A stretch of 64,000 nucleotides of DNA, from contig NZ_JAKNTA010000006.1 of the NCBI RefSeq assembly GCF_022288725.1, forward strand, positions 189,278-253,277, read 5' to 3'. This document shows positions 25,001 through 35,866 of the stretch, in pieces (the first letter of the stretch is position 1; every line of letters starts with the position of its first letter). The stretch comes from Kitasatospora sp. A2-31 (GTDB lineage: Bacteria; Actinomycetota; Actinomycetes; Streptomycetales; Streptomycetaceae). The notes beneath the pieces were generated by a model, which had not been told where the DNA came from, did no database searches, and saw nothing but the letters and a program-made list of their open reading frames with translations. Position numbers and translations under genes: made by a program.

Positions 25001-27040
25001 GTTGAAGCCGTCGTTCTCGGCCTTGCCGGTCCAGGTGGCGGCGAAGGTCTCCTGGAAACGCTCGCGCGCCTCGTCGGTGAGCTCGGTGGCCTCGCGCAGC
25101 TTCAGGCCGAAGTCGTAGACCCAGGCGGTGGTGCCGTCCGCGCGGGTCAGCGCGTACGGGTGCTCGTCGAGCACCTCGACGCCCAGGCGCTGCAGGACCG
25201 GCAGGACCTCGGTGAGCGAGATCGGGCCGCCGACCCGGTAGATCTTGAAGCGGCGCTCGTCGTCGCCGGCGCCGACCGGCTGGTACAGGTTGAGCCGGAA
25301 GTCGCCCTCGCCGTGCAGCGACTCGATCTGCTTGATGTCCGCCACGGCGGTGCGCGCGGTGAAGTCGGCGCGGTAGCCGTCGGGGAAGGCGTTGCCGTAC
25401 TTGCGGGACAGCTCGGCGGCCTTCTCCTCGCCCAGCTCCAGGTGCAGCTGGTCGTTGAAGCCGTCCATCCAGAACCGGGCGGCCTCGGCCAGCTTGGCCT
25501 CGATCCGCTCGATCTCGGCGTCGGTCAGGTGCGGCAGCTCGCTGCCGGGGGTGACCCGGACGACGAAGTGCAGACGGGTCAGCACCGACTCCGTCGACCA
25601 GACCGTGTAGTCGATCGAGGCGCCGTTGAGCTCCTGCATCAGGATGTCCATGAGGCGCAGCCGGATGCGGGTGGTGTAGCGGTCGCGCGGCAGGTAGACC
25701 AGCGCGGAGAAGTAGCGGCCGTACTCGTCCTGGCGCAGGAACAGCCGCAGCCGGCGGCGCTCCTGCAGGTAGAGGACGCTGGTGGCGATCTGGAGCAGCT
25801 CGTCGGCCGCGGTCTGGAAGATCTCGTCCCGGGGGAAGGTCTCCAGGATCTGCAGCAGGTCGCGGCCGTCGTGGCTCTCGGTGGAGAAGCCGGACTGGGC
25901 GATGACGTCCTGGACCTTGCGGCGCACGACCGGGATGCGGCTGACCGACTCGGTGTAGGCGGCGGCCGAGAAGAGGCCCAGGAAGCGGCGCTCGCCGACG
26001 ACCTCGCCGTTGGCGTCGAACTTCTTCACGCCGACGTAGTCGAGGTAGGCCGGGCGGTGCACGGTGGCACGGCTGTTGGCCTTGGTGAGGACGAGCAGCT
26101 TCTTCTCGTGGGCCTTGGCGCGCACCGGCGCGGAGAGCCGGCCGAAGGCCTCGCTGACCGGGTGGTGGTCGTCGTCGTGGCTGAGCGGGTCGGAGCGCAG
26201 GATGCCGAGGCCGGTGCCGGCCACGGCCTTCAGGACCTCCTCGCCCTCGTGCTCGACCAGGTCGTACTCGCGGTAGCCGAGGAAGGTGAAGTGGTCGTCG
26301 GCGAGCCAGCGCATCAGCTCCCAGGCCTCGCCGACCTCCTGCTCGGGCAGGCCGGCCGGGGGCTGCTCGGCCAGCTCGTCGGCCATGCGCAGCGCGGAGT
26401 CGCGCATCTTGCCCCAGTCCTCGACGACCTCGCGGACGTCGCCGAGCACGCGGCGCAGGTTGGCCTCGATCGAGCGGAGGTCCTCGCGGTCCGTCTCGCG
26501 GTCGATCTCGATGTGCATCCACGACTCGACGATGGCGTCGGCGGGCCACTCCGCGCCGGCGGCCTTGCTGCGGGCGCAGGCGTCGATGTCCAGGATCTCC
26601 AGCAGCTTGCCGGTGATGTCACGGCGGACGACCAGCTGGGGGTGGATCACGATGTGGATCGCACGGTCCTGGCGGGACAGCTCGTTGGTGACCGAGTCGA
26701 CCAGGAACGGCATGTCGTCGGTGACGACCTCGACCACGGTGTGGCCGCAGGACCAGCCGTTCTCCTCCACCGAGGGGGTGTGCACCCGCACCTCGGCGGT
26801 GCCCTGCGGGCGCTTGAGCCCGAGACGGTAGTGCGAGGCGGCCGCGCCGTACACGTCGACCGGGTCGTGGCCGACCAGGTCCTCGGGCGCGGTGTGGAGG
26901 TAGTAGTGGTGCAGGTACGCGGTCAGAGCGCCGTTGCTCAGGCCCTCCCCCGGCGCCGCTCCCCCCACCTGGCTGTTCTCAGCGGCTGCTGCTGCCTTCG
27001 TGAGCAGTTCGGCCTTGGCTGCGTCCAGCTTGGTCTGCAT
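22091..27040 (-). CDS. gdhB: NAD-specific glutamate dehydrogenase, 180-kDa type
   Basis: Oxidatively deaminates glutamate to 2-oxoglutarate and ammonia with NAD. The protein is 1649 residues, matching the large (about 180 kDa) class first characterised in Streptomyces clavuligerus. The N-terminal half holds ACT-like regulatory segments; the catalytic core in the second half includes VPVGAKGGFVAKQLPDPSVD and GIGDMSGDVFGNGMLLSEHI. ATG at 27040 was chosen because GACAGGAGCC precedes it and the upstream in-frame 88 codons are not conserved-looking. It follows the proline/glutamate-semialdehyde dehydrogenase gene on the same strand, so the two together would convert proline carbon to 2-oxoglutarate. 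The 1742-residue plus-strand frame over it is a shadow. Confidence 0.95.
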   Translation of the reverse strand: MQTKLDAAKAELLTKAAAAAENSQVGGAAPGEGLSNGALTAYLHHYYLHTAPEDLVGHDPVDVYGAAASHYRLGLKRPQGTAEVRVHTPSVEENGWSCGHTVVEVVTDDMPFLVDSVTNELSRQDRAIHIVIHPQLVVRRDITGKLLEILDIDACARSKAAGAEWPADAIVESWMHIEIDRETDREDLRSIEANLRRVLGDVREVVEDWGKMRDSALRMADELAEQPPAGLPEQEVGEAWELMRWLADDHFTFLGYREYDLVEHEGEEVLKAVAGTGLGILRSDPLSHDDDHHPVSEAFGRLSAPVRAKAHEKKLLVLTKANSRATVHRPAYLDYVGVKKFDANGEVVGERRFLGLFSAAAYTESVSRIPVVRRKVQDVIAQSGFSTESHDGRDLLQILETFPRDEIFQTAADELLQIATSVLYLQERRRLRLFLRQDEYGRYFSALVYLPRDRYTTRIRLRLMDILMQELNGASIDYTVWSTESVLTRLHFVVRVTPGSELPHLTDAEIERIEAKLAEAARFWMDGFNDQLHLELGEEKAAELSRKYGNAFPDGYRADFTARTAVADIKQIESLHGEGDFRLNLYQPVGAGDDERRFKIYRVGGPISLTEVLPVLQRLGVEVLDEHPYALTRADGTTAWVYDFGLKLREATELTDEARERFQETFAATWTGKAENDGFNELVLTAGLTWRQAMMLRAYAKYLRQAGSTFSQDYMEDALRNNTHTTRLLVNLFEARLSPSHQQGAAELTEGILEELAGALDEVVSLDEDRILRSFLHLIKATLRTNFFQHTGDSGEWHSYVSMKFDPKAIPDLPAPRPAFEIWVYSPQVEGVHLRFGKVARGGLRWSDRREDFRTEILGLVKAQMVKNTVIVPVGAKGGFVAKQLPDPSVDRDAWLAEGIASYKTFISALLDITDNLVGGEVVHPADVVRHDEDDTYLVVAADKGTATFSDIANGVAESYGFWLGDAFASGGSAGYDHKGMGITARGAWESVKRNFRELGVDTQTEDFTVVGIGDMSGDVFGNGMLLSEHIRLVAAFDHRHIFLDPNPDAAVSYAERRRLFELPRSSWDDYDKSLISAGGGVFPRSAKSIQLSPQVRAALGIEDARLTPAELMRAILQAPVDLFWNGGIGTYVKAAAETNAEVGDKANDAIRVNGEQVRARVIGEGGNLGCTQLGRIEYAASGGPQGTGGWVNTDAIDNSAGVDTSDHEVNIKILLNQVVADGDMTVKQRNALLAEMTDEVGRLVLRNNYAQNVVLANAVAQAHSMVNVHSRMINRLEAGGQLDRALEFLPAERQIRERQQNGRGLSQPELSVLLAYTKITLADELLATELPDDPYFRTALHEYFPSALRAKFADAIDHHALRREIITTLIVNDTINRGGCTFAFRLKEETGATYEEIARTHTAARAVFGLEEIWSEIEALDNVVPARAQTKMRLHSRRLVERATRWMLNNRRQPLDIAGTIEFFHDRVNQVWGSLPKPLRGEDLAWFESVYNELAAAGVPEALATRIAGLSSTFPTLDITEVADRSGKDVAEVAELYYDLADRLQITHLLDRIIELPRVDRWSSMARAAIREDLFAAHAALTADILACGPEGATPEERYTAWAELNATLLNRAKSTLDDIRGSDNYELSSLSVAMRVIRTLLRTGSMR

Positions 27041-27370
27041 GACTTCTTGGCTCCTGTCGCGCGCCGTTGCGTGACTCGGTGGTGTGTGGATGTGCACCGC
27101 CGGGTCTTCCGCAATCCTGCCGCACCGACCGACTGAAAGACTTCCATGGCACGCATGAAATGCCTCTTCAGCGGGTAGGACGAGACATTCGGCCTGCAGC
27201 CACCCGACGACGCCAGCCAGCCTAACCGGAGGAATCCAAGGTGTCAGGGGACAGGGAGGCACAATCCTGCAGGAAGATCCGTCCGTCCTGGACACCGTGT
27301 CCAAACCCGCCGGTCATGTTCGCCGTCGGCTTCGCCACCAGCGGCAACGCCCCGCCCCCCGCCGGGCCGG
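27041..27370. other. intergenic region upstream of gdh
   Basis: 330 bp between pruA and gdh with no credible gene. A 13-bp palindrome GGACAC-C-GTGTCC at 27290-27302 lies about 250 bp upstream of the gdh start and could be an operator. No convincing promoter hexamers were found. An in-frame extension of gdh covers part of it but reads as non-coding. Confidence 0.4.
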
Positions 27371-29002
27371 TCACCCCATGTGCGGGTAGCCGTACGAGGT
27401 CGGCGGGACGAAGGTCTCCTTGATCGAGCGGGCGGAGGTCCAGCGGAGCAGGTTCTGCGCCGCGCCGGCCTTGTCGTTGGTGCCCGAGGCCCGGCCGCCG
27501 CCGAACGGCTGCTGGCCGACCACCGCGCCGGTCGGCTTGTCGTTGATGTAGAAGTTGCCCGCGGTGAACCGCAGTGCCTCCACCGCCTGGGCGATCGCGT
27601 ACCGGTCCTGGGCGATCACCGACCCGGTCAGCCCGTAGGGCGCCCCGCCGTCGACCCGGCCGAGCACGTCCTCCCAGCGCGAGTCCTCGTAGACGTGCAC
27701 GGCGAGGATGGGCCCGAAGTACTCGGTCCGGAACATCTCGTTGCGGTGGTCGGAGGAGACCAGCACGGTCGGGCGGACGAACCAGCCGATCGCGTCGTCG
27801 TACTGGCCGCCGGCCGCCAGCTCCACCGTCGGGTCGCTCTTCGCGCGGTCGATCGCGTCCCGGTTCTTCTCGAAGGCCCGCCGGTCGATCAGCGCGCCCA
27901 TAAAGTTCGAGAAGTCGGTGACGTCCCCGACGGCCAGCGCGTCCACCTCGGCCAGGAAGTCGTCCTTGATCCGCTGCCACACGCTGCGCGGCAGGTAGGC
28001 ACGGGAGAGCGCCGAGCACTTCTGGCCCTGGTACTCGAAGGCGCCGCGGACCAGGGCGGTCCGCAGGATGTCCGGGTCGGCCGAGCGGTGGGCCAGCAGG
28101 AAGTCCTTGCCGCCGGTCTCGCCGACGATCCGCGGGTACGTCCGGTAGCCGGCGATGTTGGCGCCGACGGTCTGCCAGAGCGACTGGAAGGTGGCGGTGG
28201 AACCGGTGAAGTGCAGCCCGGCCAGGGCCGGGTCGGCGAGCGCCACCGCGGAGAGCTGCAGCCCGTCGCCGGTCACCAGGTTGATCACGCCGGGCGGCAG
28301 GCCGGCCGCCTCCAGCAGCCGCATCAGGTGGTGCGCGGCCAGCGTCTGGGTCGGCGCGGGCTTCCAGACCACGGTGTTGCCCATCAGCGCGGGCGCCGTC
28401 GGCAGGTTGCCGGCGATGGCGGTGAAGTTGAACGGGGTGATCGCGTAGACGAAGCCCTCCAGCGGGCGGTGGTCCATCCGGTTCCACACCCCCGGCGAGG
28501 AGACCGGCTGGTCGGCCAGGATCCGCCGGGCGAAGTCGACGTTGAACCGCCAGAAGTCGATCAGCTCGCAGGCGGCGTCGATCTCGGCCTGCTGCACCGT
28601 CTTGGACTGACCGAGCATGGTGGCCGCGTTCAGCGTCTCGCGCCAGGGCCCGGCGAGCAGGTCGGCAGCGCGCAGGAAGACCGCGGCCCGGTCGTCGAAG
28701 GAGAGCGAGCGCCACTCCCGCCCGGCCGCCAGCGCCGCGTCCACCGCCGCCCGGGCGTCCTCCCGGGTGGCGTTGCCGAGGACACCGAGCTTGGCCGCGT
28801 GGTGGTGCGGCTGGACGACGTCGATCCGCTCGCCGCCGCCGAAGCGCTGCTCGCCGCCGATGGTCATCGGCAGCGGGATCTGCTCGGCCGCCAGCTCGTC
28901 CAGCCGGCGCACCAGCCGGGCCCGCTCCGGGCTACCGGGCGCGTAGCCCCGCACCGGCTCGTTGCCCGGGGTCGGGACCTGGGTGACTGCGTCGATGGGC
29001 AT
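27371..29002 (-). CDS. pruA: L-glutamate gamma-semialdehyde dehydrogenase
   Basis: Second step of proline catabolism: oxidises glutamate semialdehyde (P5C) to glutamate with NAD. The 543-residue stand-alone enzyme has the aldehyde dehydrogenase fold with PFNFTAIAGNLPTAPALMGN, catalytic Glu295 in GETGGKD and catalytic Cys329 in EYQGQKCSALSRAY, and IVGETGGKDFLL typical of the P5CDH subgroup. ATG at 29002 follows GGCGAGGAGAGC. No proline dehydrogenase gene is nearby. Its product is the substrate of the adjacent glutamate dehydrogenase. Confidence 0.94.
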   Translation of the reverse strand: MPIDAVTQVPTPGNEPVRGYAPGSPERARLVRRLDELAAEQIPLPMTIGGEQRFGGGERIDVVQPHHHAAKLGVLGNATREDARAAVDAALAAGREWRSLSFDDRAAVFLRAADLLAGPWRETLNAATMLGQSKTVQQAEIDAACELIDFWRFNVDFARRILADQPVSSPGVWNRMDHRPLEGFVYAITPFNFTAIAGNLPTAPALMGNTVVWKPAPTQTLAAHHLMRLLEAAGLPPGVINLVTGDGLQLSAVALADPALAGLHFTGSTATFQSLWQTVGANIAGYRTYPRIVGETGGKDFLLAHRSADPDILRTALVRGAFEYQGQKCSALSRAYLPRSVWQRIKDDFLAEVDALAVGDVTDFSNFMGALIDRRAFEKNRDAIDRAKSDPTVELAAGGQYDDAIGWFVRPTVLVSSDHRNEMFRTEYFGPILAVHVYEDSRWEDVLGRVDGGAPYGLTGSVIAQDRYAIAQAVEALRFTAGNFYINDKPTGAVVGQQPFGGGRASGTNDKAGAAQNLLRWTSARSIKETFVPPTSYGYPHMG

Positions 29003-29088
29003 CGCGGCTCTCGCTCTCCTCGCCGGGGTGGGCTGGCGTCAATCCAGCCTGACGAGGGAAGGGCCGGTTCGCCCGCTCAGACACGCCA

Positions 29089-29120
29089 CCGGTGGACGTG
29101 GCCCGCGCCACGTCGACCGG
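29089..29120. promoter_or_regulatory. long interrupted palindrome upstream of pruA
   Basis: CCGGT-g-GACGTGGC-ccgc-GCCACGTC-g-ACCGG, a near-perfect 32-bp inverted repeat. It lies 87-118 bp upstream of pruA and 115 bp beyond the HAD gene stop on the same strand. It could be a pruA operator or a terminator for the HAD gene. Confidence 0.5.
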
Positions 29121-29234
29121 TCCGCGCCGCCGCGGCAAGGGGCCCGGCAGCGGCCCGGCGGGGCGCTGACGGGCTCCCTGCCGGGCCCTGAAGGCTGGGG
29201 CCGGGCGCTGCCGGGCGCTCCCGGGCACTACGGC

Positions 29235-29918
29235 TCAGCCGGCGATCCGCCCCGCCAGCTCGACCGCCTCGGCCAGGCTGTCCACCACCGGCACACCGAC
29301 CGGCTCCAGCTTCTCCCGGGTGTGCGAGCCGCCGGTGTACAGCACGGCGTGCGCGCCCGCGTGCAGCGCCGCCAGCGCGTCGTCCGCGGCGTCGCCGATC
29401 AGCACCGTCCGGGCCGGGTCCACGTGCTCGCCGAGCGCGGCCAGGTGCCGGGTGAGGTGCTCCGCCTTCTGCCCGCCGGACGGGCCGCTGCGCCCGTCGA
29501 CCCGCAGGAAGTGGCCGGTCAGCCCGAAGCCGTCGACGACCGGCACCAGCTTCTCGTGCTCGTACATCGACAGCAGCGACTGGCTGTGGCCGGCCGCCCG
29601 CCAGCCGGCCAGCAGCTCCAGCACTCCGTCGGTCAGCCCGCAGGCCGCGCTCAGCTCCCGGTAGCGCTCGTGGAAGGCGTCGTCCAGGAGCAGCCACTCG
29701 GCCTCGGAGGGCAGCCGGCCGAGCAGCCGCTGGTAGAAGCGGGGGATCGGGATCTCGTACTGCTCCCGGTACTCCTGCAAGGTCATCGGCCCGATGCCGA
29801 TGGTCGCGAACGCGGCGTTGCTCGCTCCGAGCACCGCCTCCATGTCGTGGAAGAGCGTCCCGTTCCAGTCCCAGACGATATGAGTGCGCACGGAGGGAAC
29901 GGTAACCCCGTCCGTCAC
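29235..29918 (-). CDS. HAD superfamily hydrolase
   Basis: A 227-residue haloacid dehalogenase-like protein. Motif I reads VWDWNGTLFHD: the nucleophile Asp is present but the usual second Asp of DxDGT is Asn, as in a group of actinobacterial HAD proteins, so classical phosphatase chemistry is uncertain. Motif II is around SLLSMYEHE, motif III Lys in GGQKAEH, and motif IV VLIGDAADDALAA. An alpha-helical cap lies between I and II. GTG at 29918 is used; GTG at 29891 (VRTHIVWDWNG) is an equally possible start. The substrate is unknown. Confidence 0.85.
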   Translation of the reverse strand: MTDGVTVPSVRTHIVWDWNGTLFHDMEAVLGASNAAFATIGIGPMTLQEYREQYEIPIPRFYQRLLGRLPSEAEWLLLDDAFHERYRELSAACGLTDGVLELLAGWRAAGHSQSLLSMYEHEKLVPVVDGFGLTGHFLRVDGRSGPSGGQKAEHLTRHLAALGEHVDPARTVLIGDAADDALAALHAGAHAVLYTGGSHTREKLEPVGVPVVDSLAEAVELAGRIAG

Positions 29919-29965
29919 CCGACCGGTAGGACGGGGCTCACCCCGCCGCGGGCCGGGGCCGCGGC

Positions 29966-30475
29966 TCAGGCCAGCAGCGCGGGGATCTCCTGGGTGGCGA
30001 ACCAGAGCAGCTCGTGGTCCTCGGCGCCGTCCACGGTGAACTGGGCGTCCTGGTCACCCGCGTCCGCCCGGGCGACCGCCTCGACCGCCGCCGCGACGTC
30101 CGCGACCACGTCCGGGTCGGAGACGTCCGCGTGCACGGCCGCCGCCTTGGCCAGCGGCACCGGGCCGGCCAGCACCACGCGGCCGAGCGAGGCCTGGTCC
30201 TGGTACTCGTCGCCGGGGAACGGCTTCACCGCGGAGTCCGCGACGTCCAGGGCCACCACGACCCGGCGGCGCGGCGCCTGCGGGTCGGTGGCCAGCAGCC
30301 GCAGCGAGGACTGGGCGGCCCGGTTGAGCGCCGCGTACTCCAGCTCCTCGATGTCGTCGCTGACGTACCACTCGCGCAGGGCGGGGGTGACGGCGTACGC
30401 CGCGGTCTGGTCCAGGGCGCCGCCCGGGTGCGCCGCCGCCAGGCCGGTCAGGGTGGTGGGCACGTACACGCGCAT
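29966..30475 (-). CDS. DUF6912 family protein
   Basis: A 169-residue protein conserved in streptomycetes, starting MRVYVPTTLTGLAAAHPGG and containing REWYVSDDIEELEYAALNRA. No catalytic motif, signal peptide or TM helix is visible; the composition is acidic and soluble. ATG at 30475 follows GGAGAGTGCCACCG, a good ribosome-binding site, so the 16-codon upstream extension is rejected. A GC-rich hairpin overlaps its stop. The function is unknown. Confidence 0.85.
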   Translation of the reverse strand: MRVYVPTTLTGLAAAHPGGALDQTAAYAVTPALREWYVSDDIEELEYAALNRAAQSSLRLLATDPQAPRRRVVVALDVADSAVKPFPGDEYQDQASLGRVVLAGPVPLAKAAAVHADVSDPDVVADVAAAVEAVARADAGDQDAQFTVDGAEDHELLWFATQEIPALLA

Positions 30476-30662
30476 CGGTGGCACTCTCCGGTTCGTCCAG
30501 CGGCACAGCTTCCAGCGCCCCAAGAATAAGCCGCACGAGGGCGCTCGTGATCACCGTTCGGCGCATACCCGCGCCGTGCGCGCCGGGCGTGCGACCGTTC
30601 GCCGTACGCCGTACGCCGCCGGGGCACGGCCCCGGTCCGGGCCGGGCCGCCCCCGAACCCCG

Positions 30663-31790
30663 TCAGCGGACGCCGTCCAGGGCGGCCCGGCTGGTGCGCA
30701 GCGAGCTCTCCAGCACCGCGGCACGCCGGGCCGGATCCATCAGATTGGGGCCCATCACCGCGAGGTCGGCGGGCGTCGGCGCGAGCAGGTGGACCCGGAC
30801 GCCGCTCGCCCGCAGCAGCGCGGCCTCGCGCATCAGCTGTCGGGTCACCGCCCGGCGGTAGCCGCCGACCAGCTGGGCGAGCACCCCGCGGGGCCGGTCC
30901 CGGGCGGCGTGCCACTCGCGCAGCGCGGCCAGGGTGCCCCGGCTGCCGGTCTCGTCACGCTCGCGGGGCGGCAACCGCAGGGCCATCGGGGCGAGCACGA
31001 AGACCTCGTCCAGGCCCCGGCCGATCATGAGGTCGGCGTTGGTGGCCGACCAGCAGCCGCCGTCGACGTACGCGGAGCCGTGCACGCGGACCGGGGTGAA
31101 CCAGCCCGGGATCGCGCAGGAGGCCATCACGGCATCCGCGATCGCCGCGGGCGGCGCACCCCGGTCGCCGAAGACCACGCGGTGGCCGGTGCGGTAGTCC
31201 ACCGCGGCCACCCGCAGCGGCGAGGCGTCCGGCCAGCCGCCCGGTCCGTGCAGGCCCCGCACCAGCTCGCCGACCGTGGCCAGCGAGCCGCGGCCGTGCG
31301 GCGCCATCGCGGAGACCGTGGTCAGCAACGGGTGGGCGCGCGGGTGCCGGACGGCGTCCCGCAGCAGACCCGGCGAGCCGATCCCGACGCGCGGGCGCGG
31401 CGGCAGGGCGCCGCCGACCGCGGTGTCGTAGTCGAACTCCAGCCCGGCCAGCGGGCCGGCGGTCACGGGCAGGCCGCGCTGGTGGTCGCGGAGCTGGTCG
31501 GCGCCGACGCCACCCGCCAGCAGCGCGGCCAGGATCGCGCCCGCCGACGTGCCGAGCAGCACCTCGGCGCCGTCCGGGCGCCGGCCGGTCGCCTCCTCGA
31601 CGGCGCACAGCGCACCGACGGTCCAGGCCGCGCCGAGCATCCCGCCGCCGCCCAGGACCAGGCCGCGCCTGGGGGCGGCGTCCGGCGGTGCGGCCCCGGT
31701 CTCCGCCGGCCGCGCGTGCGCTGCACGCGCCGGCGACTGCGCCGCCGCTCCGGCCCCCGCGGACGGGGGCTGCGATGCCCGTGTCGTCAT
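30663..31790 (-). CDS. patatin-like phospholipase
   Basis: A 375-residue patatin-fold lipid acyl hydrolase. It shows the oxyanion glycine loop LVLGGGGMLGAAW (45-57), the nucleophile elbow GTSAG (80-84, Ser82) and the second catalytic residue in YVDGGCWSATNADL (Asp of the Ser-Asp dyad). The first 40 residues are Ala/Pro-rich and probably disordered; no signal peptide is seen, so it is likely cytoplasmic or membrane-peripheral. ATG at 31790 was preferred to a 65-codon low-complexity extension. The substrate is unknown. Confidence 0.88.
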   Translation of the reverse strand: MTTRASQPPSAGAGAAAQSPARAAHARPAETGAAPPDAAPRRGLVLGGGGMLGAAWTVGALCAVEEATGRRPDGAEVLLGTSAGAILAALLAGGVGADQLRDHQRGLPVTAGPLAGLEFDYDTAVGGALPPRPRVGIGSPGLLRDAVRHPRAHPLLTTVSAMAPHGRGSLATVGELVRGLHGPGGWPDASPLRVAAVDYRTGHRVVFGDRGAPPAAIADAVMASCAIPGWFTPVRVHGSAYVDGGCWSATNADLMIGRGLDEVFVLAPMALRLPPRERDETGSRGTLAALREWHAARDRPRGVLAQLVGGYRRAVTRQLMREAALLRASGVRVHLLAPTPADLAVMGPNLMDPARRAAVLESSLRTSRAALDGVR

Positions 31791-32154
31791 GCCGGCCGCC
31801 TGTCGTCGTCGGGGCGATTCTCGCCGTGCCGGGCGTCGTGGTCCGTCCGGCGGTGGTTTGCGGTCCGGATCCGATCGTGCGCGCCGAGCGGTCGACGGCG
31901 CAACGCCGCCCGCGGCGGCCGCGACGGCGGACGGGGGAGCCGGACCGTCCTCTTTCGGGCCCTCCCGCCCGCGCCCGCTCGTCAACCGAGCGCCCTGCCG
32001 GCGCTGCGGCGCCCCGCCACCGCCCTGGCCGGTTCATCCGGATAGGTGAACCTCAGGGCCCTCGGAGAGCACCCCACAAGACGGTTGCCGGCCTGCGCGG
32101 GGCCCGGCTAGCAAAGGTCCGTCCGTAGTCGCACGACCTCACCGAGGAGCAGCC
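31791..32154. other. divergent region patatin / Rv3235-like, with palindrome
   Basis: 364 bp with no gene seen. GGTTCA-(10 nt)-TGAACC at 32031-32052 is an operator-like palindrome. TTGCCG (32085-32090), 18-bp spacer and TAGCAA (32109-32114) form a plausible rightward promoter 35 bp before the GTG at 32155. Confidence 0.45.
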
Positions 32155-32667
32155 GTGACCACCTCGCACCCGTCCGCCGTCCCGCACGACGGCACTCGCC
32201 CGTACCGGTCCCGCCCGTCGCGCCACCCGCACCCCGGTGTCCAGCCCTGCCGGCCGCCGGCGGTCGGACGGCAGCCGCGCCACCCCCGGGCCGCCTGTGC
32301 CACCGCCGCCGACACCGCCCCCGGCACCGCCGCCACCGACCCGGGGCTGCGGGCCGGGCTGACCACCCGCTTCGCCCACCAGCTCGTCGAGGTGCTCGTC
32401 GGCGTCCGGCCGTCCGGCCAGCTGATGCGCCACACCTCGCTGGACGGCTACGGCCAACTCGCCTCACTGGTCCGCACGGGGGCGCTGCGGCGCGGCGGTG
32501 CCGCGCGGCCGCGGCTCGGGCCGGTGCACGACCGGTCGCCCTCCCCGGGCGCGGTCGAGGCCTGCGTCCGGGTCGACCTCGGCAGCCGGCACCACATGGT
32601 GGCGTTCCGGCTGGAGCTGCGCGGGCCCGCCGGGCAGTGGCAGTGCACCGCGGTGGAGGCCCGGTGA
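32155..32667 (+). CDS. Rv3235 family protein
   Basis: A 170-residue protein of the actinobacterial Rv3235 family, named after the M. tuberculosis member, found beside secA. The first 65 residues are Pro/Arg/His-rich and probably disordered. The conserved part starts at LRAGLTTRFAHQLVEVLVG and ends with a compact beta-rich domain (MVAFRLELRGPAGQWQCTAVEA). GTG at 32155 is preceded by GAGGAGCAGCC. It converges on secA with a shared hairpin. The function is unknown; a link to secretion rests only on position. Confidence 0.82.
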   Translation: MTTSHPSAVPHDGTRPYRSRPSRHPHPGVQPCRPPAVGRQPRHPRAACATAADTAPGTAATDPGLRAGLTTRFAHQLVEVLVGVRPSGQLMRHTSLDGYGQLASLVRTGALRRGGAARPRLGPVHDRSPSPGAVEACVRVDLGSRHHMVAFRLELRGPAGQWQCTAVEAR

Positions 32668-32784
32668 GCGCCACCGCGGCGCAGGCCGCCCCGCGCCGGG
32701 CCGGGCGCGGCCGCCCCGCCGTCGCGCGGCCTACGCCCGCCCGCCCCGTTGCGGCCCGGCCTGCCCGCACCGCCCGCAGAGCGG

Positions 32785-32822
32785 CGCAGGGCGCCACCCC
32801 CGTACGGGAGCGGCGCCCTGCG
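32785..32822. terminator. bidirectional terminator, Rv3235-like / secA
   Basis: 11-bp stem CGCAGGGCGCC / GGCGCCCTGCG with a 16-nt loop between the convergent stops. Confidence 0.8.
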
Positions 32823-32852
32823 TGGCGGCGGACCGGTCGGCCCGGCCGCGGA

Positions 32853-35615
<2,763 letters not shown>

Positions 35616-35866
35616 TTGAGCGGGCTCCTTGCCTGTATTGGCACTGGACGACTGCACGGCGGGTCCACCCCACCGCACGGGCCATCGTATGCGAGGAGTC
35701 CAACACCCCGGGAGGTGCGTCAGCACGCTATTCCCGTGTCACTCGTGCGAGCACATGCCACGATAGCGCCGCCCACCGGGGCAAATCGGTCAGCTTCCCG
35801 GGCAGTTGGGCGGTAACGGTGGTTAATCGAATGCTCGAATTCCTCTCTGCACTGAATAATCCGTGT

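Noticed and set aside
21908..27136. 1742-residue plus-strand open frame opposite gdh, and other long frames such as 29-1624, 5077-6747, 6969-9281, 32637-35816
   Set aside because: They are antisense shadows produced by high GC: Gly/Arg/Val/Asp-rich translations without domains, while the opposite strand encodes well-known proteins.
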